From Hevea brasiliensis (lineage: Eukaryota > Streptophyta > Magnoliopsida > Malpighiales > Euphorbiaceae), in assembly GCF_030052815.1 (NCBI RefSeq), contig NC_079497.1, positions 16,320,258 to 16,384,257 on the forward strand: a stretch of DNA of 64,000 bases, read 5' to 3'. Position 1 is the first letter of the stretch. Every line of letters begins with the position of its first letter. The position numbers and the translations under genes were made by a program. Of this stretch, positions 12,001 through 25,028 are shown piece after piece. The notes under the pieces were generated by a model. That model made no database searches and was not told the origin of the DNA. It saw only the letters and a program-made list of their open reading frames with translations.

Positions 12001-13350
12001 GGGACATCCCTACCGTATGTGACTTTCTGGATGTATTTCCCGATGAATTGCCAGAATTACCTCCAGAAAGAGAAGTGCAGTTTAAGATTGATGTCATGCC
12101 TGGTGTGGATCCAATCTCGATAACACCATATAGAATGGCACCTGCAGAATTGAAAGAGTTGAAAGTATAGTTGCAAGAGCTGCTTGGCAAGGGCTTCATC
12201 CGCCCTAGTGTATCACCTTGGGAAGCGCCAGTGTTGTTTGTTAAGAAGAAGGATGGCACTCTCCGTTTATGTATTGACTACCGACAGTTGAATAAGGTGA
12301 CAATAAAGAACAGATATCCATTGCCCCGCATTGATGACTTGTTTGATCAGTTGAGGGGTGCAGCTGTGTTCTCCAAAATTGACATGAGATCAGATTATTA
12401 CCAACTGAAAATACAAGAGTAGAGTATTCCTAAAACTGGCTTTAGAACCCGCTATGGCCATTATGAGTTCTTGGTCATGCCATTCGGGTTAACTAATGCT
12501 CCGGCTGCTTTTATGGATCTGATGAACACTATCTTCAGACCATACCTCGACCAATTTGTTGTAGTGTTCATAGATGATATATTAGTCTATTCGAGGAGTG
12601 CAGAAGAGCGTGATAGACATCTGCGGATTGTACAGTAGACTTTGAGAGAGAAACAGCTATACGCCAAATTGTCGAAGTGTGAATTTTGGCTGAAGGAAAT
12701 ATCTTTTTTAGGACACATAGTATCGGCAGAGGGCATCAAGGTAGATTCAAGTAAAATAAAAGCTGTCCTTAATTGGAGGCCACCCAGAAATATCATGGAG
12801 ATTCACAGTTTTCTAGGTTTAGCTGGATACTACTGCCGATTTGTGAAGGGGTTTTCCATGTTGGCATCTCCATTGATCAAATTACTTCGAAAAGATGTAA
12901 AATTTCAGTGGACGGATAAATGCTAGTAGAGTTTTGATGAGTCTAAGAAATGTTTGATTGAAGCTCCAGTCTTGACTTTACCTACCCCGGGTAAAGAATA
13001 CATAGTTTACAGTGATGCTTCTCACAATGGGTTAGGTTGTGTACTGATGCAAGAACGGAATGTCATTGCCTATGCATCACGCCAGCTGAAACCGCATGAG
13101 AGGAATTATCCGACACATGACTTGGAGCTTGCAGCTATTATATTTGCTCTTAAGATCTGGAGACACTATTTGTATGGGGAGAAGTGTTACATCTACACAG
13201 ATCATAAGAGTTTGAAGTATCTGGGCACTCAGAAGGAGTTGAATTTGAGACAGAGGAGATGGTTAGAGTTGATAAAAGACTATGATTTTCTGATAGACTA
13301 TCAGTCAAGGAAAGCTAATGTGGTGGCTGACGCCTTAAGTCGCAAAACTA
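12001..13350 (+). pseudogene. Element B reverse transcriptase and RNase H
   Basis: Same frame as gag. RT motifs in order: the [18 protein letters not shown] block (12243-12297), motif A (FSKIDMRS), [25 protein letters not shown], and the active site FIDDILVYS (about 12569-12595, both Asp present). RNase H follows with [12 protein letters not shown] (about 13006), the DLELAA Glu, the YTDHKSL Asp and VVADALSRK (about 13320). Stops are TAG at 12168, 12420, 12636, a TAG TAG pair at 12924 and 12927. The 12636, 12924 and 12927 stops stand where relatives have Gln, which fits CAG-to-TAG change. There is no frameshift in this part. Confidence 0.92.
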
Positions 13351-14900
13351 TGGCAAGTCTAAAGGTTACTCCTTTGTCTATGGTACATGAGTTGAGAGTA
13401 TTGCATGCCAGCTTAGAGATTAATGATGAGAGGCAAACAACAGTTGCATGGCATGTACAACTAGTGTTGATTGATCAGATCAGAATGGCTACTCAGAATA
13501 ATCAGAAGTATCAGAAGCTGTTAGAAGAAGTCCAGCAGGGTAAGAAACCTGAGTTCTCAGTAAGAGATGACAGCCTACTACTGCACCAGGGCAGAATGTG
13601 CATTCCTAATGACGTTGATTTGAGGCATATCATTATGAAGGAAGCACATAAGTCTCCTTTTGCTATGCACCCTGGTGGCACAAAAATGTATAGAGGGCTA
13701 AAGGAGCATTACTGGTGGATGGGTATGAAAAGAGATGTGGCAGAATTTGTTTCCAAATGCCTAACTTGTCAGCAAGTGAAGGCAGAGCGTCAAGTACCAG
13801 CTGGTTTGTTACATCCACTACCAGTACCGGAATGGAAATGGGAGAGAATAACTATGGATTTTGTGATGGAACTTTCGAGGACATAGAAGAGTCATGATGC
13901 AGTATGGGTTATAGTTGACAGACTGACCAAGTCTACTCATTTTCTGCCTATTCGGATGGACTATAATTTAGAAAGATTGGCCAAGTTGTACATAGATGAG
14001 ATAGTAAGACTGCATGGAGTGCCAGTATCCATCGTATCAGACAGAGATCCTAGGTCACTTCTAGATTCTAGGGTAGTTTTCACAGAGCCCTAAGAACTAG
14101 ATTGAACTTTAGCATGGCATTCCACCCACAGACAGATGGCCAGTCTGACAGAGTAATACAGATATTGGAGGACATGCTGCGGGCTTGTGTGATTGAATTT
14201 GAGGGCAGTTGGGACACACACTTGCCTTTGATTGAGTTTGCTTATAACAATAGCTACCAATCAAGCATTGGAATGCCTCCATATGAAGCTTTGTATGGCA
14301 GGAAGTGTAGAACCCCATTGTGTTGGGATGAGGTAGGTGAAAGAAAGATGATTGGGCTAGAAATTGTTCAGCAAACTGAAGAGAAAGTCAGATTGATCAG
14401 AGATCGACTTAAGACTGCATCAGACCGTCAGAAGTCCTATATTGATCTGAAGAGAAGGGATATTGAGTATGCAATAGGTGACAAAGTATTTCTCAAGGTT
14501 TCCCCTTGAAAGAAGATTATGAGATTTGGCAGAAAGGGGAAACTGAGTCCTCGTTTCATCGGGCCATATGAGGTTCTGGAGAGAGTGGGTCCTTTGGCAT
14601 ATAGTTTGGCACTACCTCCAGAGTTAGAGAAGATACATAATGTCTTCCATGTGTCTATGTTGAGGAGGTATCGATCAAACCCATCTCAAGTACTACCAGT
14701 GGAGGAAATTGAAGTGAATCCAGACCTCACATATGAGAAAGAACCCATAGAGATTCTGGCTTATGAGGTGAAGCAGCTACGGAATAAGTAGATATCGTTA
14801 GTGAAAGTGTTGTGGTACCATCATTCGGGTCAGGAGGCTACTTGGGAACGAGAGAAGGACATGAGGAGACAGCACCCATAGCTATTCAGAGATTGATACC
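13351..14900 (+). pseudogene. Element B integrase and chromodomain-like tail
   Basis: The zinc-binding HHCC region is intact ([13 protein letters not shown] ... CLTCQQ, about 13649-13775). The catalytic core has Asp in TMDF and Asp in SDRDPR, then a frameshift near 14050. It resumes in another frame at about 14102, where the third catalytic residue, Glu in this family, is Asp (QTDGQSDRVIQ). A GPYEVLERVG block and a chromodomain-like tail (VLWYHHSGQEATWER, about 14806-14850) complete the protein. Further stops: TAG 13884, TGA 14507, TAG 14789 and TAG near 14879. Chromodomain-like tails are known to steer such elements into heterochromatin. Confidence 0.88.
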
Positions 14901-14929
14901 AGGTAGAATTTCGAGACGAAATTTATTTT

Positions 14930-14943
14930 AAGGGGGGGAGAAT
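14930..14943 (+). promoter_or_regulatory. Element B polypurine tract
   Basis: AAGGGGGGGAGAAT directly precedes the 3' LTR, the place and composition of a plus-strand primer. Confidence 0.85.
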
Positions 14944-17900
14944 TGTAACACCCCTATTTGCATAGCCTGGTATATTTCACTGTTCCGGTGATCAGTGTCG
15001 GTCTAGACAATTAAGAGAAGTAGAACCACGTCTAAGACACTTAAATAAACCCTGAATACAAATAATTAATAATTGTCAAATACTTAAGTACAAAGAAGAA
15101 AAATAGAACATAAGAAGTTAAATGAGCCGGGAGTCACAGCGATGGATGACCTTCTCGGGAAGGACTGCGAGGTCGATCTAAACTCAAATTTCAAACCGTA
15201 AAATGTGACGCTGCAGTCCTTAGGACTATTGCGAACACAGTAAAAAGGAGAAGATCACGAAAAAGAATTGTTAAGCAGGTCAAATAATTAGGTCAGAGAT
15301 CCAAAAGAAATATCAAATAACTTACAAACTGGATCGAACCGGCGATGGGTAATTTGGTCAATTCATCGCTAGAGCTGACTCCTGACCTAACTACCCAATA
15401 AAATTGGAGAAAAGAAAATTTTAGGATCAAGAATTAAATTAAAGAACTAATGAAAAAATAAATGAAAAAGAAATGAAAAATCCAAAAATCAAAAAGTTTA
15501 TGACATCATGCATGACATAAGCATGATGTAATAAACCTAATATTTAAAAATTGAAATTTTGGGGATAATTATGTATTAATAAGTTAAAAATTCAAAAGAA
15601 AAAAAAAAAAGAATTGTCTTCTTCTTCTCCAAAAAAAAAAATCCTCTCTCTCTCTCTCTTGCTTTCTCCCTCAACCACCATTAACAACCAAAGCCTCAAG
15701 CTTCCAAATACTTGATTTCCACCATAAATCTTAGTAAAAAGCCTAGAAACCTTCTAAGTGCCATTAGAAGAGAAGATTTGAAGTGGAAGAAAGAGGAAAG
15801 AAGTGGAGTTTAAGAAGTTAGAAAAGCTTTAATTGAGGTAAGTGATTGAATTTGAAAATTTTAGTTTAATTGTTGTGTATGTAGCTCACTTAAATTAGAA
15901 ATTGTGTAAAATCAAACAAAAATAATTATTGAGGGACCAAATATGAAATTCTTCCAGCTAGGGTTAGGGTTTGATATGAATGAGTTTGATGGTTTTGAAT
16001 GGTTATTTGAAGTGAATTAAGTATATAAATCATGAATATACACTTTAAATTTGCATTAGAGTTGAAATGTATGTAACTAGGGTTTGGAGATTATGAAAAA
16101 TTAAAGAAAAATTTGAGAATTGGCCAAATGATGTTATTGACCTTATTTGAGTTGATAAATGGTCAATTGTGACCATTTGTGGTATGTATGAATTGTTGGA
16201 ACCAAGTTCCAATTCAGATTGTTGAAGGTCAATCTGTAGGCAGCTTGACCTAGGTCCATTTCAGGGACCAAAACTAAAAATTTACCAACCCAATTGGTGT
16301 GACGCCAATTGAGAATGAACTAGACATAAAATGGCACATTTTTCATTTGGATATCCATAAAGTGACCAAAACTTAGTGAACAATTAGGCCAAATTCGGAA
16401 TTGAACAAACTAACCTGTACAAAAATGACTAAATGAACAGTAGTTACGTAAATGACCATAACTTGGTCTAGGAAGGTCCAAATGACCTAAATTTTATACC
16501 AAAAGAAAGCTGAGACATAGCCCTACAACTTTCATAAAGAGAACAAACCCAAAATTTGACCATAACCTATATAAAAAACCACCTGCAATCAACTTATTAA
16601 AACTGCCAAAATCCAGAATTTGCCTAGAATTCTGGGTAATACTAAATCTGGTCAACCATGTTTAAATGTCCATAACTAGGGCTATAAAACTCCAAATGGA
16701 GTGATTCAAAAAGGGAAATAAATTTAAGACAATAAGGAACAACTTCTATGAAGAAAATATAGCCAAATTACCACAGCAACATAACCAATAAAACAGTGCA
16801 AAACAGGGCACCAAATATGAAATTTTGGAATTTTACCTAAGAGACTTAAGATTTGAGGAAAACAACCAAAACCAACAAGTTAGGTAACCAAAATGTGGCA
16901 TGTGGGTGAAATTAGAATTCCCATACCTATTAAACATTAGAAAGTCAACAAATTGACTTGAATAGTGTCATGAATAGTAACTACGAAATACAAATTTCAA
17001 AGAATGTCAAATTAAGCATATTAAAGTTAGATTTGAAATTATTTTTGGACTTATGATAATTTTATGGTACTGAAACACTGTAAAATTGTGTATTTCAGTG
17101 GAAAAGAATATCGGGAAAGAACTCGAAGCATCGAGTCAAGGCCAAGAGGCGACTCGTATAAGGTTTGTGCACAACATAGAAATTTCTATAAATTTTCTTC
17201 TGCAAATTGTTTTGAACTAATTGTGATATTAAATTGTGACTTAATTGTATTGAAATGTGTATTATGCTTTTGACTTAAATTGTTGAAAGTTTACTTGTAT
17301 GTGTTTGAAATGGCAATAAATGTTTGATAAATTACTAAGACAGCTTTGAAACCACAGTGTCATTACCATATATTTGAATGCCTCACTAGCATGACTAGTG
17401 GGGGAAATTAGTTTTGAATTTTAATTCCTTCTCTGGCTGAAGTGTTGAGGTGTGTGCCAGTAGAAGAAGAAATTTGAATGGGTACCCATATATTTGAGCT
17501 AGCTAGATTTGTGATTTCTCATAAGCCTCCGGCTATTGAGATGAATATGTTTCGAATGGCATAATATAACTGTGTTTTTTTATGAAAGTATTTTGAGACT
17601 TCCTAAATAAAATTGTTTAGACTAAAAGTTTATAAATCATATTTTGGATCTGTCTTTCATTTTCAGTACTATATTTGAATAAATATGATTTGAATTATTT
17701 ATAAATGTTATTTTAGTATGTTGTACACTACTGAGTCATAGTACTCAGCGATGGTTGTTATTGCTATCACAAATATAGAGACTAGAGGAGCAGCAGAGTG
17801 AGCTGCTGAGGATCTTGGAGCTACCTCCCTGAAGTTTGTCGAGTATAATTTTATACCCTAAATGTAATGTTTATATTGTGTATGTAACCATATGTACATG

Positions 17901-18416
17901 TATAAATTGACTTTGAGTAGTTGTATAGAGTTTGTAATAATATTATTTTGGTTTTGCTAATGTACAGTGGTCGATAAATATAATTTTTTTTTACTTTAAT
18001 GAAAAATGAATGAAAATATTGATTATTATTTTGATGACAATTGAGTTGTGAATTATTGATTTGAATTTTAGAGTTTGAAAAATGATGTTGAGTTGTGTTG
18101 AAGTAGTTGTGAGTTCAATGAAAAAGAATTATTGGAAGTGTTTTTACAGATTTTTGAAGAACTATTTTCTTAAAATACAGACGACACTCTGCCGAAATTT
18201 TTCTAAAATTTGCGTAAAAAAAAAATGGACAAAAATTTAAACTAGTTTTTAAACTTCTTTTAAATATAAGAAAATACTCATCACTTCTAAAAAGTAAGAA
18301 AATGGTTTTAAAATCCTTTATAGAGTACTTAATGAGTTATCGGTAGGTGAAGTTCGGTAGTTCATTAGGTATTCTACGGGATCATGTTATGCCTTACAGA
18401 GGGGTAAGGTGTGATA
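14944..18416 (+). repeat. Element B 3' LTR
   Basis: 3,473 bp from TGTAACACCCC to GTGATA, colinear with 6565-10050. Differences are mostly transitions plus a shorter CT run. The 69-aa frame near 17064 and others inside are not conserved as coding sequence. Confidence 0.93.
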
Positions 18417-20100
18417 AGGAGGACCCTGATTTTTCTTGTTTGGGAAGAGAAGATGAAGATAAATACGAAGAGGGGGGGGGGGGTGGCGGTGAGTCAGAAT
18501 TTATATCTCCACCTCCACAAGGCCAAGAACATGGGTTTGGGTTTAACTATCCTTAACAAGGAAGTTTTGGAAGCCTTGGGTTCATGGGCTACCCTCAATA
18601 CCCTCATTTCATGCCCTACCCACCTTACTTCCCACCTTTTAGCCCTTACCCTATGTATCCTCCTTAATAGTACCCTCAAACCCTCTGCCCACCATGGAAC
18701 TCAGAACCCCAAGAAGGGAGTTATAGGACAATAAGCACCACCATCGGCAACCCTAATAGTTCAAGCTCAAGGGACTGGGTTAAGTAGCAAATGTAAGGCT
18801 AAGATGACAGACTACCTAAAATTGGATGTGCCTAAGTACAAAGGAGATGACCCTTTTTAAGTATGTTAAGGTAGTCAAGACTATAACTGATGACTTAGAA
18901 GCTAGTGATGTTAAGGCCATCCAAATGGCTGATTTACACTAGAGTGTAAGAAAGCTAAGGAGTGGTACAAGACCGACATTACTGATAGGGTTGAGAGTAT
19001 GACCTAGACTTAGTTTGTGGTAGAGTTTACCAACTAGGCTTTTCCAAAACGCTCTAGAGAGTTAAAGGTGGTAGAGTTTGAGCAATTGAGGCAAATAATT
19101 AACATGAGTGTGCATGAATATATAAACAGGCTTGTGGAACTTCTACAATAGATGGGGTAGGAGTATGATAGTGATAAGAAGAAGGTGAAAAGGTACACTT
19201 AGAGGCTACACTCTCGCTACTTTTTATTGATTTTGGCTGCAGAAACCCATAGATTCCACTCCATCAAATTTTCTACAAGGAAGATGGAAATGAGGGCTAT
19301 TATTGAAGGGAGTGTACACTTAAAAAGCATAAAGGCTGAGTAGTCCACAATTCCTAAGGCCATAAATACAAGGAGGTTTAGTCACCTGATTAAACCACTT
19401 CTTCATTTGAAACTAAGAAAGAGAAAGAGGAAAAGATTGGTCAAAAAATAAAAGAAGAACAAATTCTAGAGTAGGATCAAATTTGGACTTGGGATGGGAA
19501 ATGGATCTAACTCAGGTTCAGATACTTCAGTTGTGTAAGGTGTGGGAAACCTCACCGAGGACTGTGCAGGTATGGAACCTTAGAGTGTTACAAGTGTGGT
19601 CAAAAGGGGCATATGGCAAGGGAGTTTCCCAATATGGAAAGATGGCTTTGCAGCAGTAAGTAGGGTCAGGTAGTGTCACCTAATTAGCAGTAAGACAGGC
19701 TCCTGTAATTCCTTTTTAAGGAAGAGGATAAGGAGGAAGAAGAAAAGCTTTTTCCTCCATAGTAGTTTCACAAGGGAGTGGTTCTACAGCACCAGCTTGA
19801 ATCTTTACCATGACATAACAAGAAGCAAATACCTCCAACATTGTGATTTTAAGTATACTTCACATAAGAAGCTTCAATGTGCATACTTTGATTAATCCCG
19901 TGCTTCCCAATCTTTTGTTACCCTTGATACAATCTTAAGGTTAGGATTGATGGTGTCTAGTTTAGATTGTCCTTGCTTGTTAGTAGACCCAAGTGTGACC
20001 CTTCAGTGATAGAGATGATCTGTTACTCCTATCCGGTAATGGTTGAGGACAGATGCTTCCAATTGACCTAGTGGTTCTATAATTGACTGATTCTGATGTC
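18417..20100 (+). pseudogene. Element C gag (rest) and protease remnant
   Basis: The sequence resumes after B with the duplicated AGGAG. A gag-like stretch follows, with many stops: DYLKLDVPKYKGDDPF near 18815, WYKTDITDRVESM near 18960, FPKRSRELKVVEFEQLRQ near 19045. A knuckle near 19585 reads CYKCGQKGHMAREF, whose last Cys is lost. From about 19800 a protease-like remnant follows (SFNVHTLINP, with DP expected at the active site). Homology then ends abruptly at about 20100 against the inverted LTR of D, so RT, RNase H and integrase of C are missing here. A run of ten or more G near 18474 gives spurious frames. Confidence 0.7.
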
Positions 20101-20747
20101 CACACTTTAGCATTTACATTGGAATATAAATCACATACTTTTAAAACAATTTAGAATTTGAATTTTTTTCTCTTTTCATTCATAATCACTAAAGTGTAAT
20201 TCTTTCATACATTCATTGATACTCAAAGAGTGTGCTTTAAAGGTTAAGGTAAGCATACATACATCACTTAAACTTAAACATGGCAAATTACCAGTATTCT
20301 AAAACCAAGCATAGTGTCTAGTCATTTACATGTTACCTGTCCAATATATAAAACAACATATAAAAGAAGTGGCTAGCTCAAGCTTCTGACTAGCTCTTCC
20401 TGTAGGTAACTTTACTCCTACAACCCTGCACCTAGGGGTTAGGGAAAAAGGGTAAGCTTCAAAAAGCTTAGTGAGTAAATCAACCATTACATTTATCATA
20501 ATTATCATTTCATACTTATGCAATGCATTAGTCACATGAATTTTTCATATTGCCAATAATTTACATAAGATGGACTTGTCACCACTGATTTCCCAAAACC
20601 AATTTGTCCGATTCATATAGATGCTCCTTAGGACTTCCTTTTAAAATCATAACATAACCAATGTGCTTGGCTCATAAAGAAACTCCTCAGGTCTTACTCT
20701 ATCATAAATAGTGAGCCAGGGACTTATTAGGCCTCACATGGTCTTAT
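20101..20747 (-). repeat. LTR of element D, piece 1 (minus strand)
   Basis: This is the reverse complement of the C LTR at about 5330-5935, with scattered differences; the blocks around TAAGCTTCAAAAAGCTTAGT and GAGTGTGCTTTAAAGG show it. The piece starts abruptly at 20101, short of the LTR terminus expected from C by about 150 bases, so this LTR is truncated. Its right end is the insertion point of S. Confidence 0.8.
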
Positions 20748-23700
20748 TGTAACACCCCTATATTTAGTGGTGCATTCTACTGTTCTGGTGACTGGTGTCT
20801 GTCCAGACAATTAGAATGTCGAGAATTATACTTAAATGTTAGTGATGAGACATAAAATGATGAAATACAATACAAGAAAAATAAAGAAAAAAAATAAGAG
20901 TAATAAAATGTAATTAGGTTAAATGAGCCAGAAACCGTAGCGATGGGTGACCGCACCGGGAAGTTGTGGCAAGGACCGTTGACTAGCCTTGGACCATAGG
21001 AAACCTTGGAAAATATTTTTGAGACTTAAATAAACATCTATCGAGGTATAATTGACTTAGAAAATGTCAAAGAAAATTTAATTAATTAGTACAAAGAAAA
21101 ACGAAAAATCAAGAAATCGACAAAAATCGGTGTTACCAAAAAATCAGTAATATAAATGGAATATGAGCATTTTGGTCAATTAACATCTCGATTTGACTTT
21201 TAACCTAAATTTCCATTAAAAATAAGTAATATTAAACTTTAAAAATGTCAAAGAAAAATAAGAATTTAATACATAATGTAAATAGTGGAAATTGGTGGTA
21301 AATTTGCAAATTATGGAATTTGGAAATTAATTAATCATAAACTAAGCTTAGTGGAGCACTAACTACACATTATGGAACATATATAAATCTACTTGAAGAC
21401 AAAAATATGTCATTCAGCATCTTCTTCCTCAAACACTCTCAATTGCCCAATTCCTTTCTCCCTAAAGTTCCACCATTGCCGTCTACCAAGCTCTAATCCA
21501 CCATGATTAAACCATGAAACCCTCAAGTCTCCTTCACTAAAGTTGGTCTATACACCTTGGGGAAGAGATAGAGAGCAAGAAAGAAAGGTTTTGATGAGTT
21601 TTTAACAAGCTTCAAAATAGGTATGTGCTCATTTCCTCTCCCTTTCTTCATTAATGTTTGTCTTGTTGTTGAGATGAGTTGATTTGTTGAAGAAATTGAA
21701 GGATTTGATGAGTATTGAAAAAGCCCCAAATCGGCAGCCCTCATGTCTATGGGAGAATGAATTATTTCTTCATGTAAATGGTGATTTGAGGTGTTGATTA
21801 AAGTACTTAAATGTATTAAAGTTTAATTACCGTGTATATAGTTTGAATTGTAAGTTTGTAAATTTAAAATGGAAGCTTGATGTATATGTGTAAATTGGAT
21901 AGCCTTGATGTGCTTAGGAAGACCTTAATTTCATTTATATTTAACGTTGATTTAAGAATAATGGGATGTATGCTATTGATCTTAGTTAGTTGGATTAGGT
22001 TTGAGTAATTGAATTGTGTAATTGAACCATTGAAATTTTGGGGCTTTTGGAAGAAATTGTAAGGGCTTTGTGAATTGATCAATTCAGCAGCCTTGTGATG
22101 CATGGTAGAGTGTTTAACTTCATGTAATTGTTTGATGAATTATGGTACCAAGCATGGCAGAATGTGTAAGTAATTATTGTTGGGAAATTAGATGTGTTAA
22201 TGAGAGATCTTCATGTGTATGTATTGTTGAAATTAGACTTTGAAATTTTGAGTTATAATAGGTGTATTGTGAATTGTTATATTTTGTCCAAGTTGACCAA
22301 AACATGATGTGTTGAGTGGTTATGGTTTGGTACCAAATTAGAATTTAGTATGAGATGTTTAAATTTAGCAAGTAAATGTGTATGTGATTGGTGCTTGGGA
22401 AAAGTATAAAAGGGCAGTATACAAATGAGCCTATAACCCTAAATGTGTGACCCCAATTGGTATGACTCAAATTGGAGGTAAAACTAGGTACAAAATGTGC
22501 CAACTTTCGTGTTGAAAGCCTACCAAAATTTTGTCCGGAAAGTGACACTAAAACTGACCTAATCCGGAATTGCAACATTGTAAACCCAGAAATTGACCAT
22601 ATGAACAATAGTCAATCTTTTGGCCATAACTCACTCAAAACAGGTCCAAATGACCTAAAATTTATACCGTTGGAAAGCTTAGAAATAAGGCTACATCTTT
22701 CGTGAAGGTCACAGAACCTAGAAATTCCATTTACCAAGTCAAATTGCTTGCACAAATTCAGTCACAAAATCTGCAAGAATTGACTTAACCTAAAATTGAC
22801 CTAAAAATTGTAATAAGAAGGCAACCTGTCTAGCATTAGTAAAATGACCATAACTTGGTCCAGAAAGCTCCAAATGACATAAAATTAGTGCCAAAATGTC
22901 ACTAAGACATAAACCTACAATATTTCTCTTTTGACCAAGACCTAGAAATAAAGGAAAATAAGTCAATTAGCTAGATCAAAGTAGTGTATCAAATCTGAAA
23001 AATTGAAATAAAATGCAATAAGCTTTAAAATGAAATTGGTAATATATATCAACATTTGAGGACTATAAAATATGAAATATTGGTAACATTAAAATTAATA
23101 TTAAAGGTCAACATTATAAGTTGACTAATGAAATGAATGGAACTGAATAGTATCAATAAAATTTAATTATTAAACTTTATTATTAGAAACAATATAACTG
23201 TGTACTGAAATACTTTAAATTGTGTGTTTCAGTTAGAAAAGATACTAGAAAGGGAAAATAACCACTGAGTCAAAGCCAAGAGGCGACTCATCCGAGGTCT
23301 ATATACAATACTTTTTATATTCACTGCTTTTACTAGAAAATTTATTTGCAGAAATGAGTTGTGAATCTATGGCTTTAGAAAATTTATTTGAGAAAAGTTT
23401 ATTGCCTATTTTAGAAATGGAGATTTGAAATGAGGTTTGTTTGATTACTGCCTGAATTACATTTGAACATTATAGTTTTAAATTGTGTTTGTGCACAACA
23501 TTTTAAATTCATTGTTTTTACTACAAAGATAATTGAATAAAAGTTATGAATAATTTTTTATTATTTTGGCCTTGGAAATTTTATTTGAAAATTTATGTGT
23601 TGCCTGTGTTGTAAATAGAAATTTTGAGATAAAATGTGATTTGTGGTTTATATGAAATATTTAAATATTGTGATTTAAAATTATTTTTTATTCACACTTA

Positions 23701-24729
23701 GCATGGCAATATCACTATATTCCTCCTCCATTTAAGGGGTGAGTTTGACTATATTCCTCCCTTTCTGGCTTGCCAGTCTGAGATGAGTTTGGATGAGTAC
23801 TCATTATTTAGCTAGCCACCTCCCTCATTGATTTCGATTAGTGGGGTGAGTATGTCTTGTCGTTGTGCACAACACGGTATGTTTGAAAATTTTATGTCAT
23901 GATCTAAGTTGTGTTATTGATTGGCAACACTGTGTTTATTAAATTGTTTGATCAAATTTGTGTTATATGAGCTTTGAAAATTGTGACATGAAATTGTGAA
24001 TTATTTGAATTATGAATTGTCAATAAATATTTTATATACCGCATTTTAAATTTTTATTGTGTACCACTGAGTAAATTTTACTCAGTGATAGATTTTTCAT
24101 TGCTGTCAAGGTAGACAGACAGATAAAGCAGCAGAATAGACTGCTTGTGAATTCGCTTTGGGATTTGCCGGGTATATTGAGTATACCACTTCCTTGTAAA
24201 TATTATTGTAATGCATGTGAACTGTATGTATATATTGTACTTGGTCTTGAGCAGTTATAAAATAAAGTTGTAAATTATTTTGGCCTGTCAAAATGCTGTA
24301 TTACAATTCTCTTATTTTAGCTTTTGAAATACTCAGTTAATTTACACTTTATTTTTAGAATTGTTGAATTTGAGTTTGACTTGTGTTGTGAAAAGTGATT
24401 TGAGTTGAGCTATTATTGGAGTTGGGGATTGAAACAAATATATTAGAAGTATTTTTTACAGGTTTTTGAAGAACTGTTTTTACAAAATACAAACGACATT
24501 CTGCCGAAATTTTTATAAAATTTGTGGTTATTTCAGACCTAATGTGTGATTTAACTTCGATTAAAAAGTTTTAACACCTGTCAAAAGTGCTAACCATTTT
24601 AAAAAGAAGTAAGAAATTGTTTAAAATCCTTTATAGTATATTTAATGGGTTATCAGTAGGCGAAGTTTGGTAATTCATTATGTATACTACGGGATCATAT
24701 TATGCCTTATGGAAGGGTAAGGTGTGACA
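20748..24729 (+). mobile_element. Solo Tekay-type LTR 'S' (about 4 kb)
   Basis: It starts TGTAACACCCC and ends GGTAAGGTGTGACA, the exact family termini, with no PBS, coding region or second LTR. It is flanked by CTTAT (20743-20747) and CTTAC (24730-24734), a 5-bp target duplication with one change; the C LTR shows the uninterrupted site. It shares the GACTGGTGTCTGTCC start block, the ~200-bp modules (22622, 22848), the hairpin (24065-24087) and the GAACTGTTTTTAC...CTGCCG end block with the other LTRs. Such solo LTRs form by recombination between the two LTRs of one element. No gene is seen; the 60-90 aa frames are chance. Confidence 0.92.
24065..24087 (+). other. Conserved LTR hairpin, S copy
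   Basis: CACTGAGT, seven-base spacer, ACTCAGTG, perfect arms, at the position equivalent to 9361-9382 in B. Confidence 0.75.
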
Positions 24730-25028
24730 CTTACCACATAACATCATGCATTATCATCCACCACCATCGTGCACCAATAATAACTATACAATAATGCAGC
24801 AATTTCGTTTTCTGAATAGATACACCCTAATAAATCATGACATGATGCATGAGAATGTTTTGAGCTTAATTAAATAAGTTTCCATTTATTAGGATTAATG
24901 TTACTCACCTCTTGTAGCCTATTAACCACCAGACATGAACTATTACTATCCTCTTAACCTTGGCTTCACGAGCCCCCAAATTTGGTCCTATAAAAGTCAG
25001 ACCTTAATAAGTTATTCGCAACTGTAAA
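24730..25028 (-). repeat. LTR of element D, piece 2 (minus strand)
   Basis: This continues piece 1 as the reverse complement of the C LTR at about 5000-5300 (for example CCTCTTGTAGCCTATTAACC). It ends with GTAAA, the target copied when A inserted. Confidence 0.8.

Larger units (their letters stand above)
6565..18416 (+). mobile_element. Element B: complete, inactive Ty3/gypsy Tekay-type retrotransposon
   Basis: Two LTRs (6565-10050 and 14944-18416) flank a PBS, a gag-pol reading frame and a polypurine tract. The five bases before it (6560-6564) and after it (18417-18421) are both AGGAG, a perfect target-site duplication, so the 11.85-kb boundaries are exact. The LTRs begin TGTAACACC and end GTGATA rather than the usual ...CA in both copies. 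Domain order is gag, protease, RT, RNase H, integrase, chromodomain-like tail, which is the chromovirus order. The LTRs differ mostly by transitions (9 differences in the first 77 bases, fewer elsewhere). At least a dozen in-frame stops and one frameshift show it cannot encode its own proteins. Confidence 0.95.

Noticed and set aside
18347..18734. Overlapping plus-strand frames with a poly-Gly run
   Set aside because: They span the B LTR end and a G homopolymer in the decayed C gag; no independent gene.
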